Positions 10,164 to 20,687 of a DNA stretch of 64,000 nt are shown in pieces (within the stretch, counting starts at the first letter, position 1; the number at the start of each line of letters is the position of its first letter). The notes under the pieces are model-generated. The model did no database searches and had not been told where the DNA came from. It saw nothing but the letters and a program-made list of their open reading frames with translations. Source of the DNA: Dactylonectria macrodidyma (lineage: Eukaryota; Ascomycota; Sordariomycetes; Hypocreales; Nectriaceae); the NCBI GenBank assembly GCA_020744425.1, contig JAGMUV010000040.1:124001-188000 (forward strand). The letters run 5' to 3'. The position numbers and the translations under genes were made by a program.

Positions 10164-12617
10164 TCATATCCCTCGGTGAACATTCCACTCAAAGAAAGCC
10201 ATCTTTGCCAACGAAATATCCTCTGAAAAGCTTTGACTTGACCGAATTCGCTTGCTTGAATCACCAGTCACCTTCTTGATATCCATCGCCTCCGACTTCC
10301 ACGCTCGCTTGTTCGGCACCAGCTGCGCCAACGGACGCCGAGGCGGCTTGAGTAACAAAGCCCGTTCAAAGTCGATCACCATAACCCCGTTGGTCTCAGG
10401 ATTGAATAACATGTTCGCAAGTCGCACATCATTGTGGATCACCCCCTCTCGATGCATGGCTCTCAATGACCGAATGGCCTCGTCTTCGAGTGATCTGTTT
10501 ATGTCGCCAATCTTCTGCGCTTTGTCGATGCTGCACCCTCCCCAGGACAAAAATGTCATGTGCACCACATAGACCCGATGGTCGTAGTAGTAAATCTTGT
10601 TCATCGATCGGAGGTCAATGGCACCCAGGAATACAGGCACGTAGACGCCTTGGATGGGCTTGAGACGCTCGTAAACAGCAGCCTCGTGCTCGAGATCTTT
10701 GATGAAAGCCCGCACCGTGCCCTTGCTGACAAAGGTGTAGCCATGCGCAAGTAGGGTCACTTGGAAAAGCACACCCCGCGCACCACCCTCCCCCAATGGC
10801 CTGATCCCGTCGTCAAGAGACTGTTCCAGCTGCTTCCAGAGTAGGCCAAGCCATTCCTCATGATTGACAGGATGACGTGCGCGGGCGGGAGCACAGCTCT
10901 TGCAGTGAAGTGCCACGTTCGGGCACTTTGGGTCGAGAAAACCTCCCTTGACCATCCCGAGAAGGCATTTCTGCGTACAGTACTGCCGACCCTGCTCACC
11001 GCCCCCTCCGCGCGGCCGGTGCGCCAGTCGCTGGCTTCGCCTAGTTCCTTGTCTTGTATTTCGTCCGGTTGGCGTAGGCGTGTCCGGTGGCTTGGGCGCC
11101 GACTCGTCATCAGATGGTTCCCGCCTGTCGTCCTTCCTCAACGACCCCTCGCCGATCTGGCTCTTAGCGGTTCGGCGTTTCCTTCTGCGGGGCAAGGCCG
11201 GCGACCGATCGACGCCCTTGTAGGTCGTAGGTTCATGGCCAGGTGAGTAATCCGATGACGCTGATCGTTCATTTTCTGGAATAGAGCGCAATGTCGATTC
11301 GAAGTCCTCGGCCCATGCCTTCAAGTTCTCCATAGCTTTTTGACGTTCCTTCTGCCCATTCTCCCGTCGTTCTCCTGGCGAACCGAGAGCCATGAGGGTG
11401 AACGCAAGATATTGACCGACAGCGGTACAGATATGGAGGTTATTTGGATGAGCTGATACCTCCGGACCAGGCTCCGCTAGATGATAGTACAGCGTCTCAG
11501 GTTCGTCCCAGTCAATCTTGAGAAACACGATGGCCTCGCCAGTAGTCAAAAGCCCATATTCAAGTCCACTTTCAATCATGTAATGGTATGTCTGCGTGAT
11601 GGCAGATGCCGTCAGCTTCTCTGCGTGGTACTGGAAACGCGCGTCAGGGTCTGCAGAAGTTGGAATCGTCTTTCGGTTCACAACTTCCTTATGGATGTCC
11701 ATGGCGCGGAGACCGAGACGAAGATGCGGAGCGGTCAACTTGTGAGGCGGCTTATACTCGGAAACGTACACCATGGTGCGCCGGGAAGACAGGGTATTGT
11801 CGGATCGATAGACGCAGATTTGGTCCGGTCGCAGCTGGTTGAGGTCTCTTCGGTGGTCCGGCGTCCGCGGTGGTGTCGATGGGGTCTCCCTGTCCACGAC
11901 TTCCTCGGCGACGTCGCTGAGGGCATGGGGATGGTTCTCAAAGACGACACCATCTCCGATCTGAAAGGCCCTTCTGACCTCTTCCACCTGTTTGAGCTGT
12001 TGTATGATGGCTCTGACCGGATCCTCCACGCTATTATGCAGGAAATATTCGAGCGTCTTCTCGTCTGCTATCGGCCGTTGAGAGATCCTGTTTCCCAAGC
12101 CGGCCAGGAAAGTTCGGTTCTCGAAAACGCGGCTTTCGGTAGGGAATGAATCGTAGAGTGTGCCGAAGATGAGCTTCTGTTGATCAAGGAAGTCGGGCCA
12201 TGGCCTCAGATTTTTGGGACACCACTTGTCGCGCGGATTTGTAATGGAGCCCCTCGAGGTCAGATTTGGATCTGTTTCGATGGTAAATCGGGAGAAAACG
12301 GAGGTATGGCAGGCTGCGATGTACTCGTCAAGTGTCGTGAGTCGTGTTTGTTCCTCTGACGCTTCGGCGCGTCGTCGCTCCTTCTGTCGTTCTCTCTCCG
12401 CTTCCTCGGCGCGTTGTCGCTCTTCCTGTCGTTCTCTCTCCGCTTTCTCGGCGCGTTGCCGTTCCTTCTGTCGTTCTTTCTCTGCCTCCTGAGCGCGTTG
12501 ATGCTCTCTCTCGGCGCGTTGTCGCTCCTCTAGTCGTTCTCTCTCTGCTGCTTCGGCGCGTTGCTCCGCTTCTCGTAGGAGTCTCGTCAGCTCTTCTACA
12601 CCCGTTGATCCATCCAT
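10164..12617 (-). CDS. Fungal kinase-like protein with N-terminal coiled coil (817 aa)
   Basis: A single intact frame of 817 codons. Residues about 5-95 form a charged coiled coil built of repeats such as RAEEAERERQEERQRAE. Residues about 100-450 form an unnamed fungal domain with a conserved style (DKWCPKNLRPWPDF, TMVYVSEYKPPHKL, HYMIESGLEYGLLTTGEA). A low-complexity basic linker follows. Residues about 600-780 form a divergent kinase fold: glutamate of helix C in LEHEAAVYERL, hinge VYVVHMTFLSWGG, catalytic loop VIHNDVRLANML with HND in place of HRD, and DFE in place of DFG. Asp and Asn of the loop are kept, so phosphotransfer is possible; many relatives are predicted proteins with no assigned role. 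The start near 12617 puts the coiled coil at residue 5. Neighbours are unrelated. Confidence 0.85.
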   Translation of the reverse strand: MDGSTGVEELTRLLREAEQRAEAAERERLEERQRAEREHQRAQEAEKERQKERQRAEKAERERQEERQRAEEAERERQKERRRAEASEEQTRLTTLDEYIAACHTSVFSRFTIETDPNLTSRGSITNPRDKWCPKNLRPWPDFLDQQKLIFGTLYDSFPTESRVFENRTFLAGLGNRISQRPIADEKTLEYFLHNSVEDPVRAIIQQLKQVEEVRRAFQIGDGVVFENHPHALSDVAEEVVDRETPSTPPRTPDHRRDLNQLRPDQICVYRSDNTLSSRRTMVYVSEYKPPHKLTAPHLRLGLRAMDIHKEVVNRKTIPTSADPDARFQYHAEKLTASAITQTYHYMIESGLEYGLLTTGEAIVFLKIDWDEPETLYYHLAEPGPEVSAHPNNLHICTAVGQYLAFTLMALGSPGERRENGQKERQKAMENLKAWAEDFESTLRSIPENERSASSDYSPGHEPTTYKGVDRSPALPRRRKRRTAKSQIGEGSLRKDDRREPSDDESAPKPPDTPTPTGRNTRQGTRRSQRLAHRPRGGGGEQGRQYCTQKCLLGMVKGGFLDPKCPNVALHCKSCAPARARHPVNHEEWLGLLWKQLEQSLDDGIRPLGEGGARGVLFQVTLLAHGYTFVSKGTVRAFIKDLEHEAAVYERLKPIQGVYVPVFLGAIDLRSMNKIYYYDHRVYVVHMTFLSWGGCSIDKAQKIGDINRSLEDEAIRSLRAMHREGVIHNDVRLANMLFNPETNGVMVIDFERALLLKPPRRPLAQLVPNKRAWKSEAMDIKKVTGDSSKRIRSSQSFSEDISLAKMAFFEWNVHRGI
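12360..12560 (-). repeat. In-frame DNA repeats encoding the coiled coil
   Basis: Within the kinase-like gene, units of roughly 48-51 bp containing CGCGTTGTCGCTC / CGTTGCCGTTCC and TCTCTCTCCGC recur at least four times. They encode alternating R-A-E/K-E-R-Q coiled-coil heptads. Copy number in such tracts is often variable. Confidence 0.6.
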
Positions 12618-14360
12618 GATGCATAGGATTGATGTCGTGGTGAGAATCGATTCAGAAGGGGGGATATTTGCATCGCAAACATTTGTTTTGAAGCTCGGCC
12701 AAATTAAAGTGGAACCCCATTACGTTGCGAGGGGTTACCCGCCGGAAAGGTCTTTGTCAGCGTGCAGGTCCCCACTTTGGGAGATCTTGGTCAGAGTTGT
12801 CAGAAACATATTTAGTCTGTGTGCTGGCCGTCTGAGGTTTGGTCCTCCTGGGCGTAATAAATTTCATTCATTCATATTGGGTCCCACAGGCCACTGATCA
12901 GCGAAATCAACTGTCGAACTCGTAACCTGGCCTATCGAGGTAATTTTACAGTCAGCCTCTTCGCTTGGTAGCTCTTTTGCTGACCTTATTTTTTATTTTG
13001 TTTTTTTTTTGCGTTGATCAAGGCTCGAAACATAACGCGATGGAGGATACTTCCTCGCCGGCTACCACGAGCTGCGACAAGCGGACTGACTTAGTATCAT
13101 CACATCCGGCACAGGAGGGACTAGTGATGAGGCCCATTCCACTTCCCGAGAAGGTGTTGCCGTCCTGAAACGCTGTACCCTGCCTGTGTATGTGACTAAC
13201 GTGCTATGTAGCCCGCAGTTATTGAGGAACGCAACGGCGAGATAGAATTTCGTGTCGTCAACAATGACGGTGAGCGGGAGAGTCTCATCATCCTGAGCGG
13301 GTTGAAATGCGTCTTCCAAAAGCAGCTGCCGGAGATGCCCAAGAGCTACATCGCGCGTCTTGTCTACGATAGAGCTCACATGTCCATCGCCATTGTGAAG
13401 AAGCCGCTGGCAGTAGTGGGAGGCATCACATACCGGCCGTTCAAGCAACGCAAGTTCGCCGAGATTGTCTTCTGCGCCGTCTTGTCAGATGAGCAGATCA
13501 AGGGGTACGGGACACACCTCATGTCGCATCTGAAGGACTACCATTCCCCACCACCCTTTCGCTAACACCACCCTTTCGCTAACCAAAAATAGCCACGCGC
13601 CATATACAACTCAACTATTTCACTTATACAGAATTTAACCAAAATAGAAGTTATTCGCAAGCGGTCGCTTCTTATAGATAGAGAATTGAATGGAGTTTAT
13701 TTTTATAGTCTCGTGCAGCTGCATGGGGCACGTGATATATGCAGATCCCTGTACTACAAAGTCACCAAATCAGGCATTAAATTCCTCACCGCTCCTTTCC
13801 ACTTCTTTTCATGTCAGTTTTTCACAACGCAATAAAAATGCCCTCATCACGGCCTCGCTGGAAATATACAGAAGACGACATGGCTGAGGCTATATTGGAT
13901 ATCACGGATAACGGCCTTTCGCAGTTCCAATCAGCTCAGAAGTGGGGAGTGCCACAAAGGACTCTTTCCGACAGACTTAGTGGTCAGTTGGCCGTGAACG
14001 AGCAAATTCAGCCTGGACAACGTCTATCCAAGCATCAGGAAGACAAATTAGCCTTTTGGATTCTTCGTCAAGAGGCTTTGGGATATGCTCCATCTCACAG
14101 TCAAATTCGCGCCTGCGTCTTCGCCATGTTGAAACAACAAAGCGAACAACCAACATTAGGACGCAATTGGGTAGCCAGATTCATTCAACGCCGTTCAGAT
14201 CTTAAGACTAAGATTGGGAGACGTCAAGAAGCTAATAGATTCGACTCTTTCACCCCCAAGGCGGTCCATTGGTTCTTTGATATCAGGGAGAAGGAGTATG
14301 GGTGGATTAAGCCTGAGAACACTGTTAACGTTGATGAAGGCGGTATTATGATCGGTTTTG

Positions 14361-14424
14361 GCAAGCCTCTACCTCTCTATTCCCTCTATATTCGAAATCT
14401 AATTAACCAAACTTCTCTTCCTAG
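14361..14424 (+). other. GC-AG intron in the Pogo-1 transposase
   Basis: Begins GCAAGC and ends CCTAG, with a CTAAT branch. The homologous intron in Pogo-2 (30454-30515) begins GTAAGC, which shows the position is right and that the donor differs by one T/C. Confidence 0.75.
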
Positions 14425-15536
14425 GCCTGGATAGTCTGGTGGTTGGAAGTGCAGACCCAAAGCGGAAGGCTCTCCTCAAAGGACCACAGACGCGAAGTTG
14501 GACTTCGTTTATTGAGGCTATTACCGCTGACGGCCGTGTTTTGACTCCTGGAATTATATTCAAAGGAAAGGAACTCCAACAGCAGTGGTTCCTTAAGGAA
14601 TTCAAGAATATAGCTGAGTGGCACTATATAACTTCACCTAACGGGTGGACAGATAACCACATTGGTGTTGAGTGGCTTGAAAGAGTCTATTTGCCTCAAA
14701 CTAAGCCTGCTGATGAGTCAGATGCTAGATTAATCATTCTAGACGGCCATGGGAGTCATGCAACGGTACGTTCTTTGTTTATTTCGTCAGGGATTACTTC
14801 TAACCGGGAGAAGGATGCATGGATGGCTACGTGCTTTTTGAACAACGTTTATTGTTGCTACCTTCCAGCACACTGCTCTCACGGCCTCCAGCCATTAGAT
14901 AATGGAGTATTTAATGCCTCCAAGGCTGCATATCGACGAGAGTTGGAAAAGTTCGCTTCCCTGACTGATTCCACGCCGGTGGATAAGGTCAACTTCATCA
15001 GAGCCTACGCCAGGGCTCGTGAAGTGGGAATGACAAAGAAGAATATACTCTCCGGCTGGAGAGTAACCGGAAATTGGCCAATCTCACGAGAAAAAGCATT
15101 ACGGCATCCAGAGATCCAAGAGGACAAGCCACGTGGCAGTCCAAAGGCGACTCCAGAGAAGGCGCCTTATTTTGGCTCAGATGATACACCAAAGACCAGT
15201 CGTCATATTCGTGATCTTGGCCTAAACAAATCACCAAATACGCGGAGGCGATATACCGTGATAGCCAAAGGCTTTGAGGCTTAGCAACAGACGTTGGCGT
15301 CGCATGCCGTGGAAATTGCTAGTCTGAAGGAGGAACTGGCCCGTCTAAAGAGAGGGAAGAAGAGAACGGCTATTCCTAATCCCAATAGGCGTTTCATGAG
15401 TCTCAGTGAAGCTCTAGCCGCCGCGGAGGATATTCCCGAAAAAGGAAGCGAAATAAACGCTGTTGTGGTGGAATCTGACTCTTCGGAGGAGTCAGTCTCA
15501 GAGGCGGAGGCTGCTTCGGTTATTGTAGTCAGGGAG

Positions 15537-15949
15537 CAGGCTTTCTATCCATACTCCATACTCCATACAGACCCGTATGGAATATGGAATATGGAATGCA
15601 CCTCGTATGGAAGCTTATTCCATACGTATGGAATACAAAAAATGACGTCATCTCTCACACTGCCACTATTGCAAAGAATCAGGTTTGGGAGCTCTGCAAT
15701 TCAGTAATTGTACAGTGATTTGCCTTCTGTCGGCTGCAGACAGAGCTGAGATTGAAGTATGAACCAGCATAAAACGATGGGTTTGGGATCACTCTGAAAC
15801 AGACTGCAATAGCGGGGATAATATTTTCCGGAATAATCCATTATTCCATACGTATGGAATACGGACGGCCCGTATGGAATATGGAGTATGGAGTATGGAA
15901 CATTCCATACTCCATCACTTATTCCATACGAGTATGGATAGAAAGCCTG
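15537..15949. mobile_element. hAT-type MITE (413 bp) nested in Pogo-1
   Basis: Perfect 20-bp terminal inverted repeats (CAGGCTTTCTATCCATACTC at the left, its reverse complement at the right). Flanked by the exact 8-bp duplication TCAGGGAG (15529-15536 and 15950-15957). Ends are rich in CCATACTC / GTATGGAATATGG direct and inverted copies that fold back on themselves. No transposase. An 8-bp duplication and CAGG ends point to hAT mobilisation. Confidence 0.9.
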
Positions 15950-16156
15950 TCAGGGAGGAAACTGAATCTCCTCAGCGCACCACCCGATCCGGGCGGCTGG
16001 TCAAAAGACCTAAAAGTACATAAATTCTTCAATTCTCTATCAAATGATATTTCTTTTATATTTATATTATTAAAATTGATTATAACCCGTGAGGGTTGAA
16101 AAAATGGGTTTTTGGTGGAGATAGCCTCAATTTGGTTAGCGAAAGGGTGGTGTTAG

Positions 16157-16891
<735 letters not shown>

Positions 16892-16894
16892 TAG

Positions 16895-17230
16895 TAAGAT
16901 GGCCTGACTTGGTGTAACGGTCTCAAGGTAGTGTATTGCAACTAGCTAGGCCACTCTACAGAGTATACCAAACTTAAGGAAAGAAGAAGAAGAGAAAAGA
17001 GAGTAGAGGAGGTCCATCCATAAATATACTCGTCATGGTGGCTTAAAAGTAAAAGGTGGGAAACGAAAGGCCGAGGGTTCCCGAGGCCACCTACGGGCAC
17101 AGCCCGTTACACTTGGTTAGCTTGAGGCAGCTCGTCATGATAAATTTTGCGTGAGCAAGTCTGTCAGCGGACTACAGAGTACCCAATTCCCGCCTCCCCT
17201 TTCTGACAAGGCAGCGGCATGCAGACCTTA
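16895..17230. other. 3' flank of the GCN5-like gene, no gene
   Basis: Purine-rich run AAGGAAAGAAGAAGAAGAG near 16977 and a short dyad GGGCACAGCCC near 17095. Nothing else supported. Confidence 0.4.
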
Positions 17231-17290
17231 CCATGCCCTACCACCCTTTCGCTAACACTACCCTTTCGCTCACACCACCCTTTCACTAAC
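17231..17290 (+). repeat. Solitary Pogo-1-type terminus with three subterminal repeats
   Basis: After TA at 17229-17230 the sequence CCATGCCCTACCACCC matches the outer end of the Pogo-1 terminal repeat. The unit CCACCCTTTCGCTAAC is present at 17241 and twice more in diverged form (to 17290), three units against two in Pogo-1. No partner terminus or transposase follows. Likely a truncated relative or MITE remnant. Confidence 0.6.
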
Positions 17291-18218
17291 GTATATGATA
17301 AGCAGAACTTATCGTGGGGTCGTTTTGCGGAGTAATTTCGGGAAATCGTATGCGATTACACAACTACCACCTGTAAGTGTCCGGCGCCGCGCACGCGAAT
17401 ATCTCGACGGCCAGCGGCCCAATCGAGGCCGTTCCGAGGCTTGGGGGACTGCTACATTCCAGCGGCGCGTTTAGTCTAGGAGCAGCGCTGTAGGAGAGAG
17501 CCCGGGGCGGAGGCTTGCACAGACATCCCAGTAATAAATAAATACATAATTTTGGTCTATTCTTATCTATTCTTAACCATACCCCAATATTATTATGTAT
17601 TGTTAAGCTTAAGTTAAGCATAATTATGAATATAAGACCGAAAGGTGGTGCAACTCATCGTCATCACCAGAAACATCCATAATCTCATCGCCGACTGACA
17701 CGTAGACTTTCCTAATTAAGTCATTCTTCACCCAGCTACTCAAAACATTGCAGCTTTTCAATGGTATCAGCCGACAACCTTGCTCTATCCCAGGAAATTG
17801 TACGCCTTGCGCAAGAAAACACCCTTTCCGGATCGTCCGACATCGCCGGAACACTTAGTATGTCAATAGCCATCTGGTGTAAGCGTGGATACTCCATCCT
17901 CTGTTCTTCCCGGCACCACCATTCGAGCGGAGTCTTCGCCATCATATGTCTCGGAGGAGACTTGATGAATTTTTCGAATTCATCCTCGTCGCCGGGCTCA
18001 TCCAATACACTCATTGATTGCTTGATTCGCTCGTACGGCGATATCTCTCGTCGCTCATCATCCGGCTGCGTCGCAGATATCGGCGCAAGCGGCCGGTCCT
18101 TGTACTTTGCCCACAGTTGCCGTGCAGCAGCTACAGGTCCCTCTCGCCACTCCTCTGCCCAGTGGCGGTCAATGTACCTCCGCCGCTTCTCTGGATGGAG
18201 CAACAATGCCGTGACGTA

Positions 18219-20687
18219 CCGTAACAACTCAAAAAATCCGTCAGCTCGCCAAGACTTGCCCAAACCACATCTGGAACGTGACGGCCTTGGCAACCCCGTG
18301 TTTACCAGGGGTACCCAGGAAGTCCCGTAGAGCCGAGATATCAAAATTCCCACCTAAAATTGGGCTTTTTTGCTCCTCGGTCCTTCCTTGTTACCACCCG
18401 CGACATCGCGATGTCCGACCAACGCACTCCACTTGGTGAAATCGATACCAACACAACGCCCATCCGCGATGCCGTAAAACGGCGTAAGCCCGGCCCACGC
18501 CCTACGCCCCTTAGTCAGCGCCGACTACCAGATAACCTACGCCCTATACAGCGTGTTGAACGTACATACAGTCGAGGGAAACGCCTACAGGTGCTGATTT
18601 TCCTGTATCATCACCGCGTCCATCGCCACCCAGCGGATAATGGGTTCCAGCGCCCAGTGCCGCCCAAGATCGAGGTCAAGGAGGGCTATCGACTCCCTAC
18701 ATTCCAGGAAGCTGCGGAGTACTTCAAAGTACCGCGAACTACAGTTCAAGACTGGTGGAAAAAGAGGTACCAGGTGGTATCTGGGAGCAATATAACCAAC
18801 CGCGAGTCTTGGAAGCCCCAGTGGCCGGCCCTCGAAGAGCGACTTGTGGTTGAATTTCAACAGGCCCGCAACGCTGGTAGGGCCGTTAATGTGGCTTGGT
18901 TCCGACGTCGGTCAAAAGCTCTATTTTCAGAGGTCTACCCAGCATGTCCCTATATCTTCGTTTTCTCTATGGGCTGGTTTAACCTATTCCAAAGGCGGTA
19001 CAACATCAGTCGTCGTCGAGTCACAAAGCAAGCCACCCAACCGCCTCGAGAGCTTATCCCTTGGATCACTAGTTTCATGCGGTTTATCCGTCGAAACATG
19101 CTCCGGGATGTTACCCGTATCTCCAGGGATGTCCAAGGCGTCGCTAGTTCATCGGAATCACCCCGTACGCCTAGGAGAAACCGGTTCTGGGATGTTGTTA
19201 CACCACAGAAGCCACGGCCGAGGCGCTTCTCGAACTCTAGGATTATGAATATGGATGAAACGCCTATCCCCTTCGAGTATCTTAGTGGCTACACATACGA
19301 CAATAAGGGCACCCATACTGTTAGTGTGAAGTCTGCTAGGTCAGGCTGGGACAAGCGGCAGGCCACCTTAATCATGTACATCTTCGCAGACGGCATCCAG
19401 AGGATGAAACCGGCCTTGATTTTCCATGGAAAACCTGATAACCCGCATTACGACGATGAACGGGAGCAATATCACGATGGCGTTAAGGTCTTCTTTAACG
19501 ACTCGGCATATAACAACGAAGACCTGATGATACAGTGGATTAAGGACGACCTTATCCCGATGACGGGAGGCAAGGAGTTCATGTTAGTGATGGATGTGGC
19601 ATCCTTCCATAAGACGGATAGCATCAAAACCATGCTTAGAGAGGCGCAAATACTGCCGACGATGGTGCCCCCCGGCTGTACTAGCTATGTGCAGTGTCTG
19701 GACACCCATGTTAACGGACCGTTAAAGCTTCTGATGCGTGAAGAGATGGATCGTCGTATAGACGAGCTGGAAAAACAACCCGATTTTGACGACAAGAAAT
19801 GGACGGTCAGTGACCGTCGTATTCTAACCACCCATGTGGTAGGTTACGCTATGGAGGCTCTGTATCAGGACAGGGAGATGATCAGGAAGTCATTCCTAGA
19901 ATGCGGTATATCTGTTGACCCATGGGGCACCGAAGACTCCCTCATTAAGATCAAGGATATCGACAGTAGGGACATCAACCTTGACGCCGCTGACATCAGA
20001 ATGGAGGACTCTGCGTACGAAATGCCTGCATATTTGGATCTCTGTAATGACGAGTACATCGCGGGCGATGTACCGCAGTTCAGCAGTATGTTGAAGAAGG
20101 ACCTTCAACATCTATTAAGAGCGCGGGGTCTGCCTGTGGGTGGTAATAAGCCAGAGTTGACCAGGCGGCTAGAGGAGTACGACATGCAGCAGGCTGCAAA
20201 GGGGCACACGAGCGATGATCCAGTAGTTTCTTAAGGATGACGGGGAGCCTATTTAAGCAGGGAAATCAACGCCCTACGCATCTTGCACCGGGTAGTACGC
20301 ATTCCCCTTGTGCCACGTACGGACGGGATGGAACGCCCGGTGACGAGGGCTGACGGACAACGAGGCGGTAATGTACGCTGCATTTAAAAAGGCAGGCGTT
20401 GTCGTAATCGTCGGATGCGTCTATGACAAAATCATCAATTTCTCCACTGCTAGCATAGCTACGATGAAAATAATGTATATATAAGGTCAAGGAAGCCCTG
20501 ATTATCCATCGTATAGCTGGATTTATGTGAAAAAGGCGTCGGACGCGATGGAGGTTGCACGATCGGGTCCGGGAAATGCCGCAACGTCAGACGTAGGTTG
20601 CGGTGGTGGGTGGGGCCGATCATAAAAAAGGGGGTATAGTGGGACGCCAAGTCTTGGCGAGCTGACGGATTTTTTGAGTTGTTACGG
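18219..20687 (+). mobile_element. DDE (Pogo/Tigger-like) transposon, 2,469 bp, nested in the hAT element
   Basis: Flanked by TA (18217-18218 and 20688-20689). Terminal inverted repeats start CCGTAACAACTCAAAAAATC and appear perfect for at least 38 bp. One long intact transposase frame on the plus strand. The orderly ends and open frame suggest a recent insertion. Confidence 0.93.
18411..20234 (+). CDS. DDE-1 superfamily transposase with C-terminal SAP motif (607 aa)
   Basis: Start chosen at 18411 (GCGATGTCC) giving MSDQRTPLGEID; an upstream in-frame ATG at 18360 would add 17 residues. N-terminal HTH region (YRLPTFQEAAEYFKVPRTTV), CENPB-like HTH (FVFSMGWFNLFQRRYNISRR), then the DDE core: first Asp in SRIMNMDETPIPFEY, second in MLVMDVASFHKTDS, followed by PPGCTSYVQCLDTHVN, which in this family leads to the third acid. 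The last 50 residues contain a SAP motif (KDLQHLLRARGLPVGGNKPE) that in other proteins binds AT-rich or scaffold DNA. No stops or frameshifts, so this may be an active, autonomous element. DNA cut-and-paste at TA sites is the family role. Confidence 0.88.
   Translation: MSDQRTPLGEIDTNTTPIRDAVKRRKPGPRPTPLSQRRLPDNLRPIQRVERTYSRGKRLQVLIFLYHHRVHRHPADNGFQRPVPPKIEVKEGYRLPTFQEAAEYFKVPRTTVQDWWKKRYQVVSGSNITNRESWKPQWPALEERLVVEFQQARNAGRAVNVAWFRRRSKALFSEVYPACPYIFVFSMGWFNLFQRRYNISRRRVTKQATQPPRELIPWITSFMRFIRRNMLRDVTRISRDVQGVASSSESPRTPRRNRFWDVVTPQKPRPRRFSNSRIMNMDETPIPFEYLSGYTYDNKGTHTVSVKSARSGWDKRQATLIMYIFADGIQRMKPALIFHGKPDNPHYDDEREQYHDGVKVFFNDSAYNNEDLMIQWIKDDLIPMTGGKEFMLVMDVASFHKTDSIKTMLREAQILPTMVPPGCTSYVQCLDTHVNGPLKLLMREEMDRRIDELEKQPDFDDKKWTVSDRRILTTHVVGYAMEALYQDREMIRKSFLECGISVDPWGTEDSLIKIKDIDSRDINLDAADIRMEDSAYEMPAYLDLCNDEYIAGDVPQFSSMLKKDLQHLLRARGLPVGGNKPELTRRLEEYDMQQAAKGHTSDDPVVS

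Larger units (their letters stand above)
13838..16023 (+). pseudogene. Pogo-1 transposase (HTH plus DDE), with one stop and a MITE insertion
   Basis: The start at 13838 gives MPSSRPRWKYTEDDMAEAI, an N-terminal psq-type helix-turn-helix, then a CENPB-type HTH (YAPSHSQIRACVFAM..NWVARFIQRRS), then the DDE core: first Asp in NTVNVDEGGIM, second in LIILDGHGSHAT. An intron at 14361-14424 has a GC donor (GCAAGC) instead of GT; splicing joins GFG to LDSLVVG. In-frame TAG at 15282-15284 (GAG GCT TAG CAA) looks like CAG-to-TAG. The frame continues to 15536, where a 413-bp MITE is inserted; across the MITE the frame resumes (EETESPQRTTRSGRLVKR) and ends at TAA 16021-16023. The copy is probably inactive because of TAG and the MITE. 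Confidence 0.88.
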
